In this document: in pieces, positions 1 to 8,900 of the stretch
Layout of the letters: each line of letters begins with the position of its first letter
How positions within the stretch are numbered: position 1 is the stretch's first letter
Source: Duncaniella sp.
Lineage (GTDB): Bacteria; Bacteroidota; Bacteroidia; Bacteroidales; Muribaculaceae
Assembly (NCBI GenBank): GCA_029052375.1
Contig: JAIDJD010000035.1
Location: 1 to 20,505, forward strand
DNA length: 20,505 bases
Reading direction: 5' to 3'
Made by a program: the position numbers and the translations under genes
The notes under the pieces: model-generated
What the model was told of the DNA's origin: nothing
The model's input: the letters and a program-made list of their open reading frames with translations, nothing else
The model's database searches: none

Positions 1-99
1 TTTGTTAATTAATTAAAAGCATTATGATATTGCTCCTGAAAGTAAGATGACGGACAGCAGTATTTGTAATGGAAAATTGGAGGAGAAATGTCAAAAATC

Positions 100-130
100 T
101 TTGAAAATTGCGAGAAAATGTTTAATTTTG
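100..130 (+). promoter_or_regulatory. Bacteroidota-type promoter of the DUF805 gene
   Basis: TTTG at 100-103, a 19-base spacer, then TAATTTTG at 123-130. This matches the Bacteroidota primary sigma-factor pattern of a -33 TTTG and a -7 TAnnTTTG. Transcription would start near 137, giving a leader of about 64 bases. Short arms GTGTCT (132-137) and AGACAC (163-168) could close a small hairpin in that leader. Bases 1-99 show no gene I can support. Confidence 0.6.
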
Positions 131-200
131 CGTGTCTCTCCACGCAGACCGCGCCATAGCAAAGACACATTTAGTTAATATCATTAAAAATACCTGATTT

Positions 201-581
201 ATGTTCCAGCGTCAACTTACGTTTGAGGAGGCAGCCCGCAAGTGCCTCCAGCAGAACTACTGCAACTTCTCCGGCCGTGCTTCTCGCTCAGAGTACTGGT
301 GGTTCTATCTCCTGACAGTTGTGCTCGGCCTCGTGGCCGGCTTTATCGGCGGCCTCCTTGGCGAGACTGTCCACAGCATTCTCACCGGCATCGTGTCTCT
401 CGGCCTCTTCCTCCCCTCGCTCGGCGTTATGGTCCGCCGTCTGCACGACACCGGCCGCAGCGGCTGGTGGTGGCTTATAGCCCTCACCGGTATCGGCGCC
501 CTGCTGTTGCTCTACTGGCTTGTGCAGCCCAGCCAGCCCGTGCCCAACAAGTACGGCGAGGTGCCCAACATGGCGGCGTGA
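201..581 (+). CDS. DUF805 family inner-membrane protein
   Basis: A 126-residue membrane protein of the DUF805 (YhaH-like) family, whose molecular function is not established. Seen here: an N-terminal cytoplasmic stretch with the family's FSGRASRSEYWWF motif (residues 23-35), a hydrophobic segment at about 35-54, a second at about 58-77, then the signature RRLHDTGRSGWW (79-90) and a last hydrophobic helix at about 91-109. It ends in the PVPNKYG motif common in this family. The length is normal for a single-domain member. The ATG at 201 is the first in frame and follows a good promoter. The gene appears monocistronic, with a promoter at 100-130 and a terminator-like hairpin at 616-641. The family call is secure; the role is unknown. 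Confidence 0.9.
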   Translation: MFQRQLTFEEAARKCLQQNYCNFSGRASRSEYWWFYLLTVVLGLVAGFIGGLLGETVHSILTGIVSLGLFLPSLGVMVRRLHDTGRSGWWWLIALTGIGALLLLYWLVQPSQPVPNKYGEVPNMAA

Positions 582-615
582 TGACCCGAGGGGCCTGCCA
601 GGTATCAGCAGGGCG

Positions 616-641
616 AAAATTTCCAGCACAATGGAAATTTT
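616..641 (+). terminator. terminator-like hairpin after the DUF805 gene
   Basis: Perfect 10-bp inverted repeat: AAAATTTCCA (616-625), six-base loop, TGGAAATTTT (632-641). A-rich on the 5' side and T-rich on the 3' side, 35 bases after the stop codon, so it has the form of a Rho-independent terminator. It separates the DUF805 gene from the next promoter. Confidence 0.6.
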
Positions 642-653
642 ATGGCAAAATGA

Positions 654-683
654 TTGAAAAATCATAAAAAATGCGTAAATTTG
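654..683 (+). promoter_or_regulatory. promoter of the Lrp-type regulator operon
   Basis: TTG at 654-656, a 19-base spacer, then TAAATTTG at 676-683, a full match to TAnnTTTG. Predicted start near 690, with a leader of about 50 bases before the ATG at 740. Confidence 0.6.
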
Positions 684-739
684 CCAATCGCTTAACTGAA
701 CATATGCCTTGACAGGCCCCCATATCATCATCCCCCTTC

Positions 740-1207
740 ATGGAAAAGATAGACAATCTTGACAGAAAAATACTCGAGATTGTGATGCGCAACGCGCGCA
801 TTGCCTCTAAAGATGTAGCCCAGGAATGCGGAGTCTCTCGCGCCGCCATACACCAGCGCATACAGCGCATGATAGACCTCAACGTCATCACAGGGTCGGG
901 CTACAACGTAGACCCCAAGATACTCGGATTCCGCACCTGCACCTATATAGGAGTCAACCTTGCCCGCGGCGCGATGTACCGCGAGGTGGTGCCCGAGCTC
1001 GAGAAGATTCCCGAGATTGTGGAGTGTCACTTCACCACAGGCCCTTACACCATGCTCATCAAGCTCTTTGCCCGCGACAACGAGCATCTCATGGACCTGC
1101 TCAACAACAAGATACAGATAATCCCCGGCGTCATGGGCACGGAGACCCTCATCTCGCTGGACCATTCGATATCGCGCGTTCTCCCCGTCACATACGATGA
1201 AGCTTAG
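740..1207 (+). CDS. Lrp/AsnC family transcriptional regulator
   Basis: A 155-residue DNA-binding regulator of the feast/famine (Lrp/AsnC) family, which usually senses amino acids or related small molecules. The N-terminal helix-turn-helix spans roughly residues 4-50, opening with the typical NLDRKILEIVMRNARIASKDVA and with a recognition helix in VSRAAIHQRIQRM. The rest, about 65-150, fits the RAM effector-binding domain, a beta-alpha-beta-beta-alpha-beta fold. Length is typical. It is the first gene after a clear promoter, and its stop codon overlaps the start of the next gene by 11 bases, so the two are probably co-transcribed. Neither the ligand nor the target genes can be read from the sequence. 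Confidence 0.92.
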   Translation: MEKIDNLDRKILEIVMRNARIASKDVAQECGVSRAAIHQRIQRMIDLNVITGSGYNVDPKILGFRTCTYIGVNLARGAMYREVVPELEKIPEIVECHFTTGPYTMLIKLFARDNEHLMDLLNNKIQIIPGVMGTETLISLDHSISRVLPVTYDEA

Positions 1208-1736
1208 CCTTACCACCCTTCTCACAGCCGCCGCGCTGTTGCTCTGCGCCTTCGCGGCCGCGGCCCAGGACGAATATGTAGTAGTCGGAGCCGCGAGCGA
1301 CGTCTACGAAGAGAGCGAGCTGACAACCCCCGTCATCAACCAGTGGGCCAACCATGACAGGGTGCAGCCCGGCATGGCCTTCAAGGTGATGCAGAAGATG
1401 GACGGCGCCTACTCGCTCGAGTTCCCCGGATGGAGCGGAGCATGGATACCGGCCAAGGCGTGTGCCGCGCCGGACGAGGTCAACCCCGCCCCCGGCACAT
1501 ACACATTCCCCATCGAGGACGGCGAGACATACACCGCCACTCTCTCCGAGCCGCGCCCGGACGGCACATGGCAGGTGACGGTGCGCGGCGGAGCCACAGA
1601 CACGGCGCGCCGTGTCAGCCCCACGCTTATCCTCATCTATAACGACACCACGCAGATGCCGGAAGGGTCGATAACCTCTGTCGGAGGCAAGACCTATCTG
1701 TATATCTACGACACAATGCTCCTCGGGTGGGACTGA
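1197..1736 (+). CDS. small exported protein, possible SH3-like domain
   Basis: A 179-residue protein of no named family that I recognise. Residues 1-23 form a clear signal peptide ending AAAAQ, so it is exported. Residues about 26-85 contain short beta strands and the phrase SGAWIPAKACA, and resemble a bacterial SH3-like domain; this is a weak, pattern-level resemblance. The rest (about 90-179) is strand-rich and could be a second beta-barrel or sandwich. The ATG overlaps the end of the Lrp-type gene by 11 bases, and the helicase gene begins 19 bases after its stop. The coupling to a transcription factor and a helicase is unusual for an exported protein and gives no clear functional hint. Confidence 0.75.
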   Translation: MKLSLTTLLTAAALLLCAFAAAAQDEYVVVGAASDVYEESELTTPVINQWANHDRVQPGMAFKVMQKMDGAYSLEFPGWSGAWIPAKACAAPDEVNPAPGTYTFPIEDGETYTATLSEPRPDGTWQVTVRGGATDTARRVSPTLILIYNDTTQMPEGSITSVGGKTYLYIYDTMLLGWD

Positions 1737-1755
1737 CCCGGCCCCCTATTCCGAG

Positions 1756-3180
1756 ATGCCCGAGAAGCACCCCCTGACCATAGGACAGTTTGCAGGGCAG
1801 GTCAAGGACCTGCTCCCCTATGCCCCCAACCGCCAGCAGTCGATGCTCATCGACGCGCTGGCGCGTTTTTGTGCAGGCTATGACGAGACGGGGCGCGTCT
1901 TCATAGTCAACGGCTATGCAGGCACGGGCAAGACATCCGTCACAGGCGCCCTGGTCAAGGCGCTGACGGCGCTCGGGCGCCCCGTGGTGCTGATGGCTCC
2001 TACAGGACGCGCCGCCAAGGTCTTCTCCGGCCACGCCGGCCACACAGCCTATACCATCCACCGCAAGATATATCGCGGCTCGGCGGGCGAGCTCGCCGCG
2101 GACACCGCCTTTCTCCAGCACAACGAGCTCTCGGGCGCCGTCTATATCGTAGACGAGGCCTCGATGATAGGCAACGGCTCGGACGGCGGGGGAGACCTGC
2201 TCTCAGACCTGCTCGAATATGTCTTCACCCCCGACAACAACCGCCTGATACTGCTCGGCGACGTGGCCCAGCTCCCCCCGGTGGGGTCGGTCGAGAGTCC
2301 CGCCATGCTCCCGCAGTCGTACAAGGACAGGGGCCTGAGGGTGAGCCGCGCCACGCTGACAGACACCGTCCGCCAGGGGCGCGAGTCGGGCATACTCCAC
2401 AACGCCACATGGCTGCGCCGCGCCATGCTCATGGACCCCCTGCCTCAGCCCCGCCTCCAGACAGACGGCTTTGACGACATGGCTGTCTGTGACGGCAACG
2501 ACGTGGCCGACATCGTGGGCGACTGCTATCGCCGCGACGGCGCCTCGGAGACCATCGTCGTGACCCGCTCCAACCGCCGCGCCACAGCCTTCAACCTCGG
2601 CATACGCCAGCGTATCCTCGACCTCGACGAGGAGCTCTGCAAGGGCGAGCGCCTGCTGGTGGCCAAGAACAACTATATGTGGAGCGCCAAGGTCAAGGGG
2701 CTCGACTTCATAGCCAACGGCGACGTGGCCGAGGTGCGCGCCATCCATGCCGTCGAGGAGCGGTATGGATTCCGCTTTGCCATCGTCACGCTCTGGCTCC
2801 CCGACAGGGATGTGGAGGTGAGGGCGAGAATCTTCCTCGACACTCTTGTGGACGAGAACGCCTCGCTGGGCCGCGAGCGTATGCAGGCCCTGGCCGAGGC
2901 GCGCATGGCCGACCCCGAGGCCAACCGCCCCGACGACCCCCGCGAGCGCCGCCTGAGGCGCCTGCGTAGCGACGAGTACTTCAACGCCCTGCAGGTCAAG
3001 TATGCCTATGCCGTCACCTGCCACAAGGCCCAGGGCGCACAGTGGAAGAACGTGATTGTGGATCTCGGAGGGATAGCCCCCGAGGCCCGCGGAATGGATT
3101 TCTACCGGTGGCTCTACACAGCTGTCTCACGCGCCACGGCGCGCCTCTACCTGCTCAACCCCGGCGACATGGAGGAGTAG
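1756..3180 (+). CDS. RecD-like superfamily 1 ATP-dependent DNA helicase
   Basis: A 474-residue SF1 helicase of the short RecD/PIF1-like type often annotated in Bacteroidota as an ATP-dependent RecD-like helicase. Motif I (Walker A) is GYAGTGKTS at 53-61, motif Ia is APTGRAAKVF at 81-90, motif II (Walker B) is VDEASM at 132-137, and motif III is LGDVAQLPPVG around 168-177. The C-terminal UvrD_C_2-type region carries YAVTCHKAQGAQW near 415-427 and motif VI, YTAVSRATARLYLL, near 450-463. All ATPase motifs are intact. It lacks the long N-terminal region of RecD2 and no RecB or RecC is nearby, so it is probably a stand-alone repair or replication helicase. It is the last gene of the lrp operon. 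The ATG at 1756 leaves an ordinary 19-base gap. Confidence 0.93.
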   Translation: MPEKHPLTIGQFAGQVKDLLPYAPNRQQSMLIDALARFCAGYDETGRVFIVNGYAGTGKTSVTGALVKALTALGRPVVLMAPTGRAAKVFSGHAGHTAYTIHRKIYRGSAGELAADTAFLQHNELSGAVYIVDEASMIGNGSDGGGDLLSDLLEYVFTPDNNRLILLGDVAQLPPVGSVESPAMLPQSYKDRGLRVSRATLTDTVRQGRESGILHNATWLRRAMLMDPLPQPRLQTDGFDDMAVCDGNDVADIVGDCYRRDGASETIVVTRSNRRATAFNLGIRQRILDLDEELCKGERLLVAKNNYMWSAKVKGLDFIANGDVAEVRAIHAVEERYGFRFAIVTLWLPDRDVEVRARIFLDTLVDENASLGRERMQALAEARMADPEANRPDDPRERRLRRLRSDEYFNALQVKYAYAVTCHKAQGAQWKNVIVDLGGIAPEARGMDFYRWLYTAVSRATARLYLLNPGDMEE

Positions 3181-3203
3181 GGAGAGAGAGGCATAGGGTT
3201 CAG

Positions 3204-3259
3204 GAGCTTCGCTCTCAGGTTTAAAGTTTATGAGCTTCGCTCTTAAGTTTAAAGTTTAG
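3204..3259 (+). repeat. two tandem 28-base direct repeats
   Basis: GAGCTTCGCTCT followed by an AGTTTAAAGTTTA-like tail occurs at 3204-3231 and again at 3232-3259 with two or three substitutions. It lies just after the helicase stop codon, outside any gene. No function is evident. Confidence 0.7.
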
Positions 3260-3275
3260 GGGTGCCAAAAAAATC

Positions 3276-3300
3276 TGGTCTTATTAGTCCAATAAGACCA
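3276..3300. terminator. hairpin between convergent genes, followed by AATAAGACC-type repeats
   Basis: Perfect 10-bp arms TGGTCTTATT (3276-3285) and AATAAGACCA (3291-3300) with a five-base loop. Degenerate copies of an ATAAGACCA-type unit continue to about 3340 (ATAAGACCA, ATAATTCTA, ATAATACCA, ATAAGGCTT). It sits between the helicase (+) and the GH43 gene (-), so a shared bidirectional terminator is plausible, although there is no clean T-tract. Confidence 0.5.
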
Positions 3301-3355
3301 ATAAGACCAATAATTCTAATAATACCAATAAGGCTTATAAGTCCAATGCTGTTTT

Positions 3356-4312
3356 TTAATCCCACTTGGCGGCGCGGAGGCGGGCCATCTCCTCGGCTGT
3401 GACGGGTATCACCGAGCCGTGGCGGGGCTTGAAGTCCATGGTCACCTCCTCGTCTATGACGCGGAAGTTCTCGAGGTCTTCCGACTCGGTGAACTGGTAG
3501 GTGTGGGCCTTGTAGACGTCGTACATCAGGATGTATTTCTCCTGGCCTATCAGCTTGAACGTCGCGGCGCCCTCCACGGCGTGGGGTGTCTGCTGCTTGT
3601 AGTCCATGCTCTCCTTCCAGTTGCCCGAGGTGAGAGAAGTCGTCGTGGCCACGCGTATGCCGTCGCCGTTGCCCTCGGTCTTGTAGAAGAGGTGATAGGT
3701 GCCGTCCTTGCGGACAATGTCGCCGTCGATGCACGAGAGGCCGCTCCGGGGGACGAACAGCGGCTTGTAGTCGCCCTCGAGGTCTGTGAAGTCCTTGTTG
3801 GCATAGGCATAGTAGATGATGTCGGGGCCGTCGCCATGCTTCATGGACCAGTAGACCATGTATTTGTCTGCCTCGGGGTTGTAGATGGTCTGCGGCGCCC
3901 AGACGCGCTTGAGGTTTTCCTGGTCGGGATAGCGTTTCTGGATATTGACCACGCTGTGGGTCCAGTCTGTCAGGTTGTCAGAGCTGAGGAGCACCATGGC
4001 GCGGTTGGAGTCCCAGCCGTTGCGGCATATCATGTCGGTCACCACCATGTAGAACCGTCCGTCCTCCGTGCGCATTATGTGGGGGTCGCGGACGCCTCCG
4101 GTCGAGGATATGACGTTGGAGTCGAGTATGGGGCGGTTGCCGTTGAGGGCCTTGAAGTTGCGTCCGTCCTCGCTGAGGGCGAAGTGGATAGACTCGTCGG
4201 CCTTGGCGTTGCCGGTGAAGTAGGCGAAGAGATAGCCGGCGTATTCGGGCTCGGCGGCGGAGGCTCCAAGGACGGCGGCCGCGGCCACCAGTGAGCAGAG
4301 TAGTTGTTTCAT
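3356..4312 (-). CDS. secreted glycoside hydrolase family 43-type enzyme
   Basis: A 318-residue exported enzyme with a five-bladed beta-propeller pattern of the GH43 clan, which mostly cleaves arabinose- or xylose-containing plant polysaccharides. Residues 1-20 are a signal peptide ending ASAA. The expected catalytic set is visible: GGVRDPHI with Asp76 as likely general base, CIDGDIV with Asp196 or Asp198 as pKa modulator, and AVEGAATFK with Glu247 as likely general acid. Blade motifs such as VWAPQTIYNPEADKYMVYWS (about 137-156) support the fold. It is a single-domain enzyme with no carbohydrate-binding module, and no SusC/SusD pair is present in this window, so it is not part of a visible utilisation locus. 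Its own promoter lies at 4372-4404. The clan call is secure; substrate and subfamily are not. Confidence 0.88.
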   Translation of the reverse strand: MKQLLCSLVAAAAVLGASAAEPEYAGYLFAYFTGNAKADESIHFALSEDGRNFKALNGNRPILDSNVISSTGGVRDPHIMRTEDGRFYMVVTDMICRNGWDSNRAMVLLSSDNLTDWTHSVVNIQKRYPDQENLKRVWAPQTIYNPEADKYMVYWSMKHGDGPDIIYYAYANKDFTDLEGDYKPLFVPRSGLSCIDGDIVRKDGTYHLFYKTEGNGDGIRVATTTSLTSGNWKESMDYKQQTPHAVEGAATFKLIGQEKYILMYDVYKAHTYQFTESEDLENFRVIDEEVTMDFKPRHGSVIPVTAEEMARLRAAKWD

Positions 4313-4371
4313 GGGGCTTTTGGATAGGATGTCGGTTAGGGTTTCGGTTAACGGTTAGGGTTTTGTACCTG

Positions 4372-4404
4372 CAAATATAGCGAAAATCCTTGACTGAGAC
4401 ACAA
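4372..4404 (-). promoter_or_regulatory. promoter of the GH43 gene
   Basis: On the minus strand TATATTTG (4379 down to 4372) matches the -7 pattern TAnnTTTG, with TTGTG about 20 bases upstream (4404-4400) as a weaker -33 element. The transcript would have a leader of about 55 bases that includes two copies of CGGTTAGGGTTT (plus-strand 4333-4344 and 4352-4363). Confidence 0.55.
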
Positions 4405-4713
4405 TTTTCCGGCGCCGGCTGGCGCGCCGCGGCCCGGCCGGGTGGTCATTATGCACCTGTAGGGAGTGTCCTTCTGAGAAAATGTTGGTCAAAAAGGGAA
4501 GTGTTTATGCATAAAGGGTTAATTAATATAAAATTATTGTTACAAAATTCCACATAAGACCAAAATTTAGCTAACTTTGCACAGATTTTGGCCTGCAGTA
4601 TCTCAATTCTATCCTGATATCTGCCCAGGCCCGCGGCGGCGGCCGCCGGCCTGCGGCCCCGACAATACAGAAAACATAATAAATTAGGAATATAACACCC
4701 AAGACGAACTGAA
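4405..4713 (+). promoter_or_regulatory. intergenic region and leader of the RND efflux operon
   Basis: This is the upstream region of the efflux operon. A -7 element TAACTTTG lies at 4572-4579, but no TTTG stands at the right distance upstream, so the promoter is only half recognised and may need an activator. The leader would be about 130 bases. Two very GC-rich, self-complementary tracts interrupt the otherwise AT-rich DNA, at about 4409-4442 and 4628-4660. The second contains the palindrome GGCGGCCGCC at 4638-4647 and lies inside the leader. No small gene was seen. Confidence 0.45.
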
Positions 4714-5889
4714 ATGAAACTTATCTCGTCATGTCTCGGCGGCCTCGCGATCATGGCCGCCGCCGGTATGCTCTCAGGATGCTCCGGCAAGCAGCAGCAG
4801 CAGGGTCAGATGCCCGCTCCCGGGATTGCAGTGATGACCGTCACTCCCCAGGAGACCGACCTCCAGACCACATTTCCCGCCACTATAAAGGGCAAGACCG
4901 ACATCGACATCCGTCCGCAGGTCACCGGATTCATCACCAAGGTCCACGTAGACGAGGGCCAGCGCGTGCGCAAGGGCCAGGTGCTCTTCACGCTTGACCA
5001 GGTGCAGTTCAACGCCGCCGTCGACCAGGCCCGCGCCGCCGTCAACTCGGCCCAGACCGCCGTCAACACCGCCCAGATGACCGCCGACTCCAAGAAGACA
5101 CTCCGCGAGAAGAACATCATCTCAGAATACGAGTACCAGCTCTGCCTCAACCAGCTCTCCCAGGCCAAGGCCCAGCTGGCCAACGCCAAGGCCTCGCTCG
5201 TCACCGCGCAGAAGAATCTCGCCTACACCACCGTCACATCCCCGAGCGACGGCGTCGTCGGCACCATCCCCAACCGCGAGGGCTCGCTCGCATCGCCCTC
5301 CTCTGCCCAGCCCCTCACCACCGTCAGCGACAACTCTCAGGTCTATGCCTACTTCTCGCTGACCGAGAAGGACCTGCTCGGCCTCGTGGGCGACGGCGAG
5401 CGCACCATGGACGCCGCCATAAAGAATATGCCCGCTGTCAAGCTCCGCCTCAACGACGGCTCGCTCTATCCCCTCGAGGGCAAGGTGGCCACTGTCTCGG
5501 GCGTCATCGACAACAACACCGGCGCCTCCAGCGTCCGCGCCCTCTTTGCCAACCCCAACGGTGTGCTCCGCTCGGGCGGCACAGGCCAGGTAGTGATGCC
5601 CAACGTCAAGAACGACGCGCTCCTCATCCCCCAGAAGGCCACCTTCGAGCTCCAGGACCGCAGGTTTGTATATGTGGTCAACGACTCTAACAAGGTGGTG
5701 GCCACCCCCATCGCCATCGAGGCCGTCAATGACGGCAAGAACTTCGTGGTGACCCAGGGCCTCAAGCCCGGCGACCGCATCGCAGTCGAGGGCGTCGGCA
5801 CCAAGCTCCAGGACGGCATGACCATCAACCCCACAGACCCCGCCGCCGCACAGCAGGCCGCAGAGGCCGCCTCGCAGCCCGCGAAGTAA
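4714..5889 (+). CDS. RND efflux periplasmic adaptor lipoprotein (AcrA/MexA family)
   Basis: A 391-residue membrane fusion protein that links an inner-membrane RND pump to an outer-membrane channel. The signal peptide ends in the lipobox LSGC with lipidated Cys23, so it is anchored to a membrane. Residues about 60-95 form the first half of the lipoyl-like domain (GFITKVHVDEGQRVRKGQVLF). About 95-175 is a long Ala/Gln-rich helical hairpin that contacts the outer-membrane factor. The second lipoyl half (TVTSPSDGVVGTI) follows, then the beta-barrel and membrane-proximal domains, ending in a low-complexity Ala/Gln tail. Length is typical. The pump gene starts 34 bases downstream. Substrates (drugs, bile salts, detergents) cannot be told from the sequence. 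No local regulator gene adjoins it. Confidence 0.95.
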   Translation: MKLISSCLGGLAIMAAAGMLSGCSGKQQQQGQMPAPGIAVMTVTPQETDLQTTFPATIKGKTDIDIRPQVTGFITKVHVDEGQRVRKGQVLFTLDQVQFNAAVDQARAAVNSAQTAVNTAQMTADSKKTLREKNIISEYEYQLCLNQLSQAKAQLANAKASLVTAQKNLAYTTVTSPSDGVVGTIPNREGSLASPSSAQPLTTVSDNSQVYAYFSLTEKDLLGLVGDGERTMDAAIKNMPAVKLRLNDGSLYPLEGKVATVSGVIDNNTGASSVRALFANPNGVLRSGGTGQVVMPNVKNDALLIPQKATFELQDRRFVYVVNDSNKVVATPIAIEAVNDGKNFVVTQGLKPGDRIAVEGVGTKLQDGMTINPTDPAAAQQAAEAASQPAK

Positions 5890-5923
5890 CAGACCCGAAA
5901 CTTACTTCATTCACACTCAGAAA

Positions 5924-8900
5924 ATGAAACTCGATACATTCATAAACAGGCCGGTGCTGTCCACGGTGATCTCCATCTTCATCGTGCTGCTGGGTCTCAT
6001 CGGGCTCTTCTCGCTCCCGGTGACACAGTTCCCCGACATCGCGCCTCCCACAATCTCGGTGTCCACCACCTACACCGGAGCCAATGCCCAGGCCGTGCTC
6101 AACTCGGTCATCGCCCCCCTCGAGGAGGCGATCAACGGCGCCGAGGGCATGACCTACATGGAGTCGACCGCCACCAACACCGGCTCGGCCACCATCAACG
6201 TCTACTTCAAGCAGGGCTTTGACCCCGACATGGCCGCCGTCGACGTGCAGAACCGCGTCGCCAAGGCTCAGAACCTCCTCCCCGCCGAGGTGACACAGGT
6301 GGGCGTGCTGACGCAGAAGCGCCAGACATCGATGCTCCTCTCCGTGGCTCTCTACGACGAGAGCGGCAAGTATTCTGAGGAGTTCATCGACAACTACGCC
6401 AAGATCAACATCATCCCCGAGCTCCAGCGTGTCTCGGGCGTGGGCGACATCATGAGCTTCGGCGCCGACTACTCCATGCGTATCTGGCTCAAGCCTGACG
6501 TCATGGCCCAGTATGGCCTGATACCCACCGACATCACCTATGCCCTGGCCGAGCAGAACATCGAGGCCGCACCCGGCGCCTTCGGCGAGCAGGGCGACCA
6601 GAGCTTCCAGTACACCATGCGCTACCGCGGCCGTCTGACGACGCCCGAGCAGTTCGAGGACATCGTCGTGGCCGCCAAGCCCACCGGCGAGGTGCTCCGC
6701 CTCGGCGACGTGGCCACCGTAGAGCTCGGCCGCGTCACCTACGGCTTCCACAACTCGCTCAACGGCTATCCCGCCACCAGCTGTATGGTGTTCCAGACCG
6801 CAGGCTCCAACGCCACACAGATCATCAACGACTGTCTCAAGGTGGTGGACAATATGCAGAAAGACCTCCCCGCGGGCCTGAAGTTCGCCATCCCGATGAA
6901 CAACAACGACTTCCTCGACGCCTCTGTCCATGAGGTGATCAAGACCCTCATCGAGGCCTTCATCCTTGTGTTCTTCGTGGTCTACGTCTTCCTCCAGGAC
7001 ATCCGCTCCACCATCATCCCCGCCATCGCCATCCCCGTGGCTCTCGTGGGCACATTCTTCTTCATGAACCTCATCGGGTTCTCCATCAACCTCATCACCC
7101 TCTCGGCTCTCGTCCTGGCCATCGCCATTGTGGTGGACGACGCGATAGTGGTGGTCGAGGCGGTCCACGCCAAGCTCGACGTGGGCTACAAGAGTGCCCG
7201 CAAGGCCTCTATCGACGCCATGAGCGAGATAGGCGGCGCCATCATCTCCATCACCCTCGTGATGATGCTGGTGTTCATCCCCGTGTCCTTCATGGCCGGC
7301 ACCACCGGCGTCTTCTACCGCCAGTTCGGCCTCACCATGGCCATCGCCATCGGCCTCTCGGCCCTCAACGCCCTCACCCTCTCGCCCGCCCTCTGTGCCG
7401 TGTTCCTCAAGCCCCACGGAGCCAAGGGCTCGCTCAAGGAGCGCGTGGGCGACGCCTACAAGGCCGCAGGCGAGGCTGTCGTTGCCAATGCCAAGCGCCG
7501 CTTCACCCTCGACCTTCCCCCGCTTGTCACAGGCGTCTTCCTTGTGGCCACCATCACCTTCATGGTGCTCGGATGGTACAGCCTCGAGCATCCCGTGCGC
7601 CTGGCCATAGCCATCGTCTGTGCCATCGTCACCATCCTCGGCATCTTCGGGCGCCGTTTCCAGGCCGGCTTCGAGATAGGCTTCGGACGTGTCCTCAAGG
7701 TCTACAGCAAGCTCTCGGGCTTCTTCATCCACCACAAGATAACCTCCATGGGCATCGTGGCCGCCTCCGTGGCCCTGCTCGTGTGGCTCATGAACATCAC
7801 CACCTCGACCCTCGTCCCCAACGAGGACACCGGCACGATATTCTGCATGGTGGATATGCCCCCGGGCACATCTCAGGAGCGCACCATGGAGGTGCTCGAC
7901 CAGGTGGACGGCATCCTGGCCTCAATCCCCGAAATCGAGTACCGCATGAAGATTGCCGGCTACTCCTTCCTGGCCGGACAGGGCGCCACCTACGGCACCT
8001 TCATCATCAAGCTCAGGAACTGGGAAGACCGCAAGCAGGCCGACCAGACCTCGGACGCCATCCTCGGCAAGCTCTACGGCATGACAGGCGCGGCCGTCAA
8101 GGATGGACGAGTGGTGCTCTTCGCCCCGCCCATGATCTCGGGCTACTCGCTCACCAACGGCTTTGACATCAAGATGCAGGACCGCACCGGCGGCGACATC
8201 AACGACTTCTTTGCCATCGTCCAGGGCTTCCTCGCCCAGCTCAACGCCCAGCCCGAGGTCCAGGTGGCCTACACCACCTTCAACCCCACCTTCCCGCAGT
8301 ATATGCTCGACATAGACGCGGCCAAGGCCAAGCAGGCCGGACTCTCGCCCAAGGATATCCTCACCACTCTCCAGGGCTACTACGGCGGTATGTACGTCTC
8401 CAACTTCAACCGCTTCGGCAAGATCTACCGTGTGATGATGCAGGCCAACCCCGAGGCGCGCGTCAGCCCCGAGACACTCTCGGCCATCAAGGTGCGCAAC
8501 GGCGGCGAGATGGCCTCGGTGAGCAATTTCGTCACCCTCACCAAGATCTACGGCCCTGACCTGCTCAACCGATTCAATATGTTCCAGTCCATCTCCGTCA
8601 CCGGCCAGCCCGCCCCCGGCTACACCTCGGGCGACTGTCTCGAGGCCATCGCCCGCGTGGCCAAGGAGACACTGCCTCCCGGCTACGGCTACGAGTACTC
8701 GGGCATGACCCGCGAGGAGGCCTCGACAGGCGCAGGCTCTACCACAGCCGTCATCTTCGGCCTCTGCCTGCTCTTCGTCTACCTCCTGCTCTCAGCCCAG
8801 TATGAGAGCTACATCCTCCCCTGGGCCGTCATCCTCTCCATACCGTTCGGCCTCATGGGCACCTTCGTGTTCGCTCAGATCTTCGGCATCTCCAACAACA

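Noticed and set aside
5825..7735. A 636-codon open frame antisense to the efflux genes
   Set aside because: Its translation is dominated by His, Glu, Gly, Asp and Val runs, the usual product of reading the opposite strand of a GC-rich gene. The sense frame is an unmistakable RND pump, so this is a shadow.
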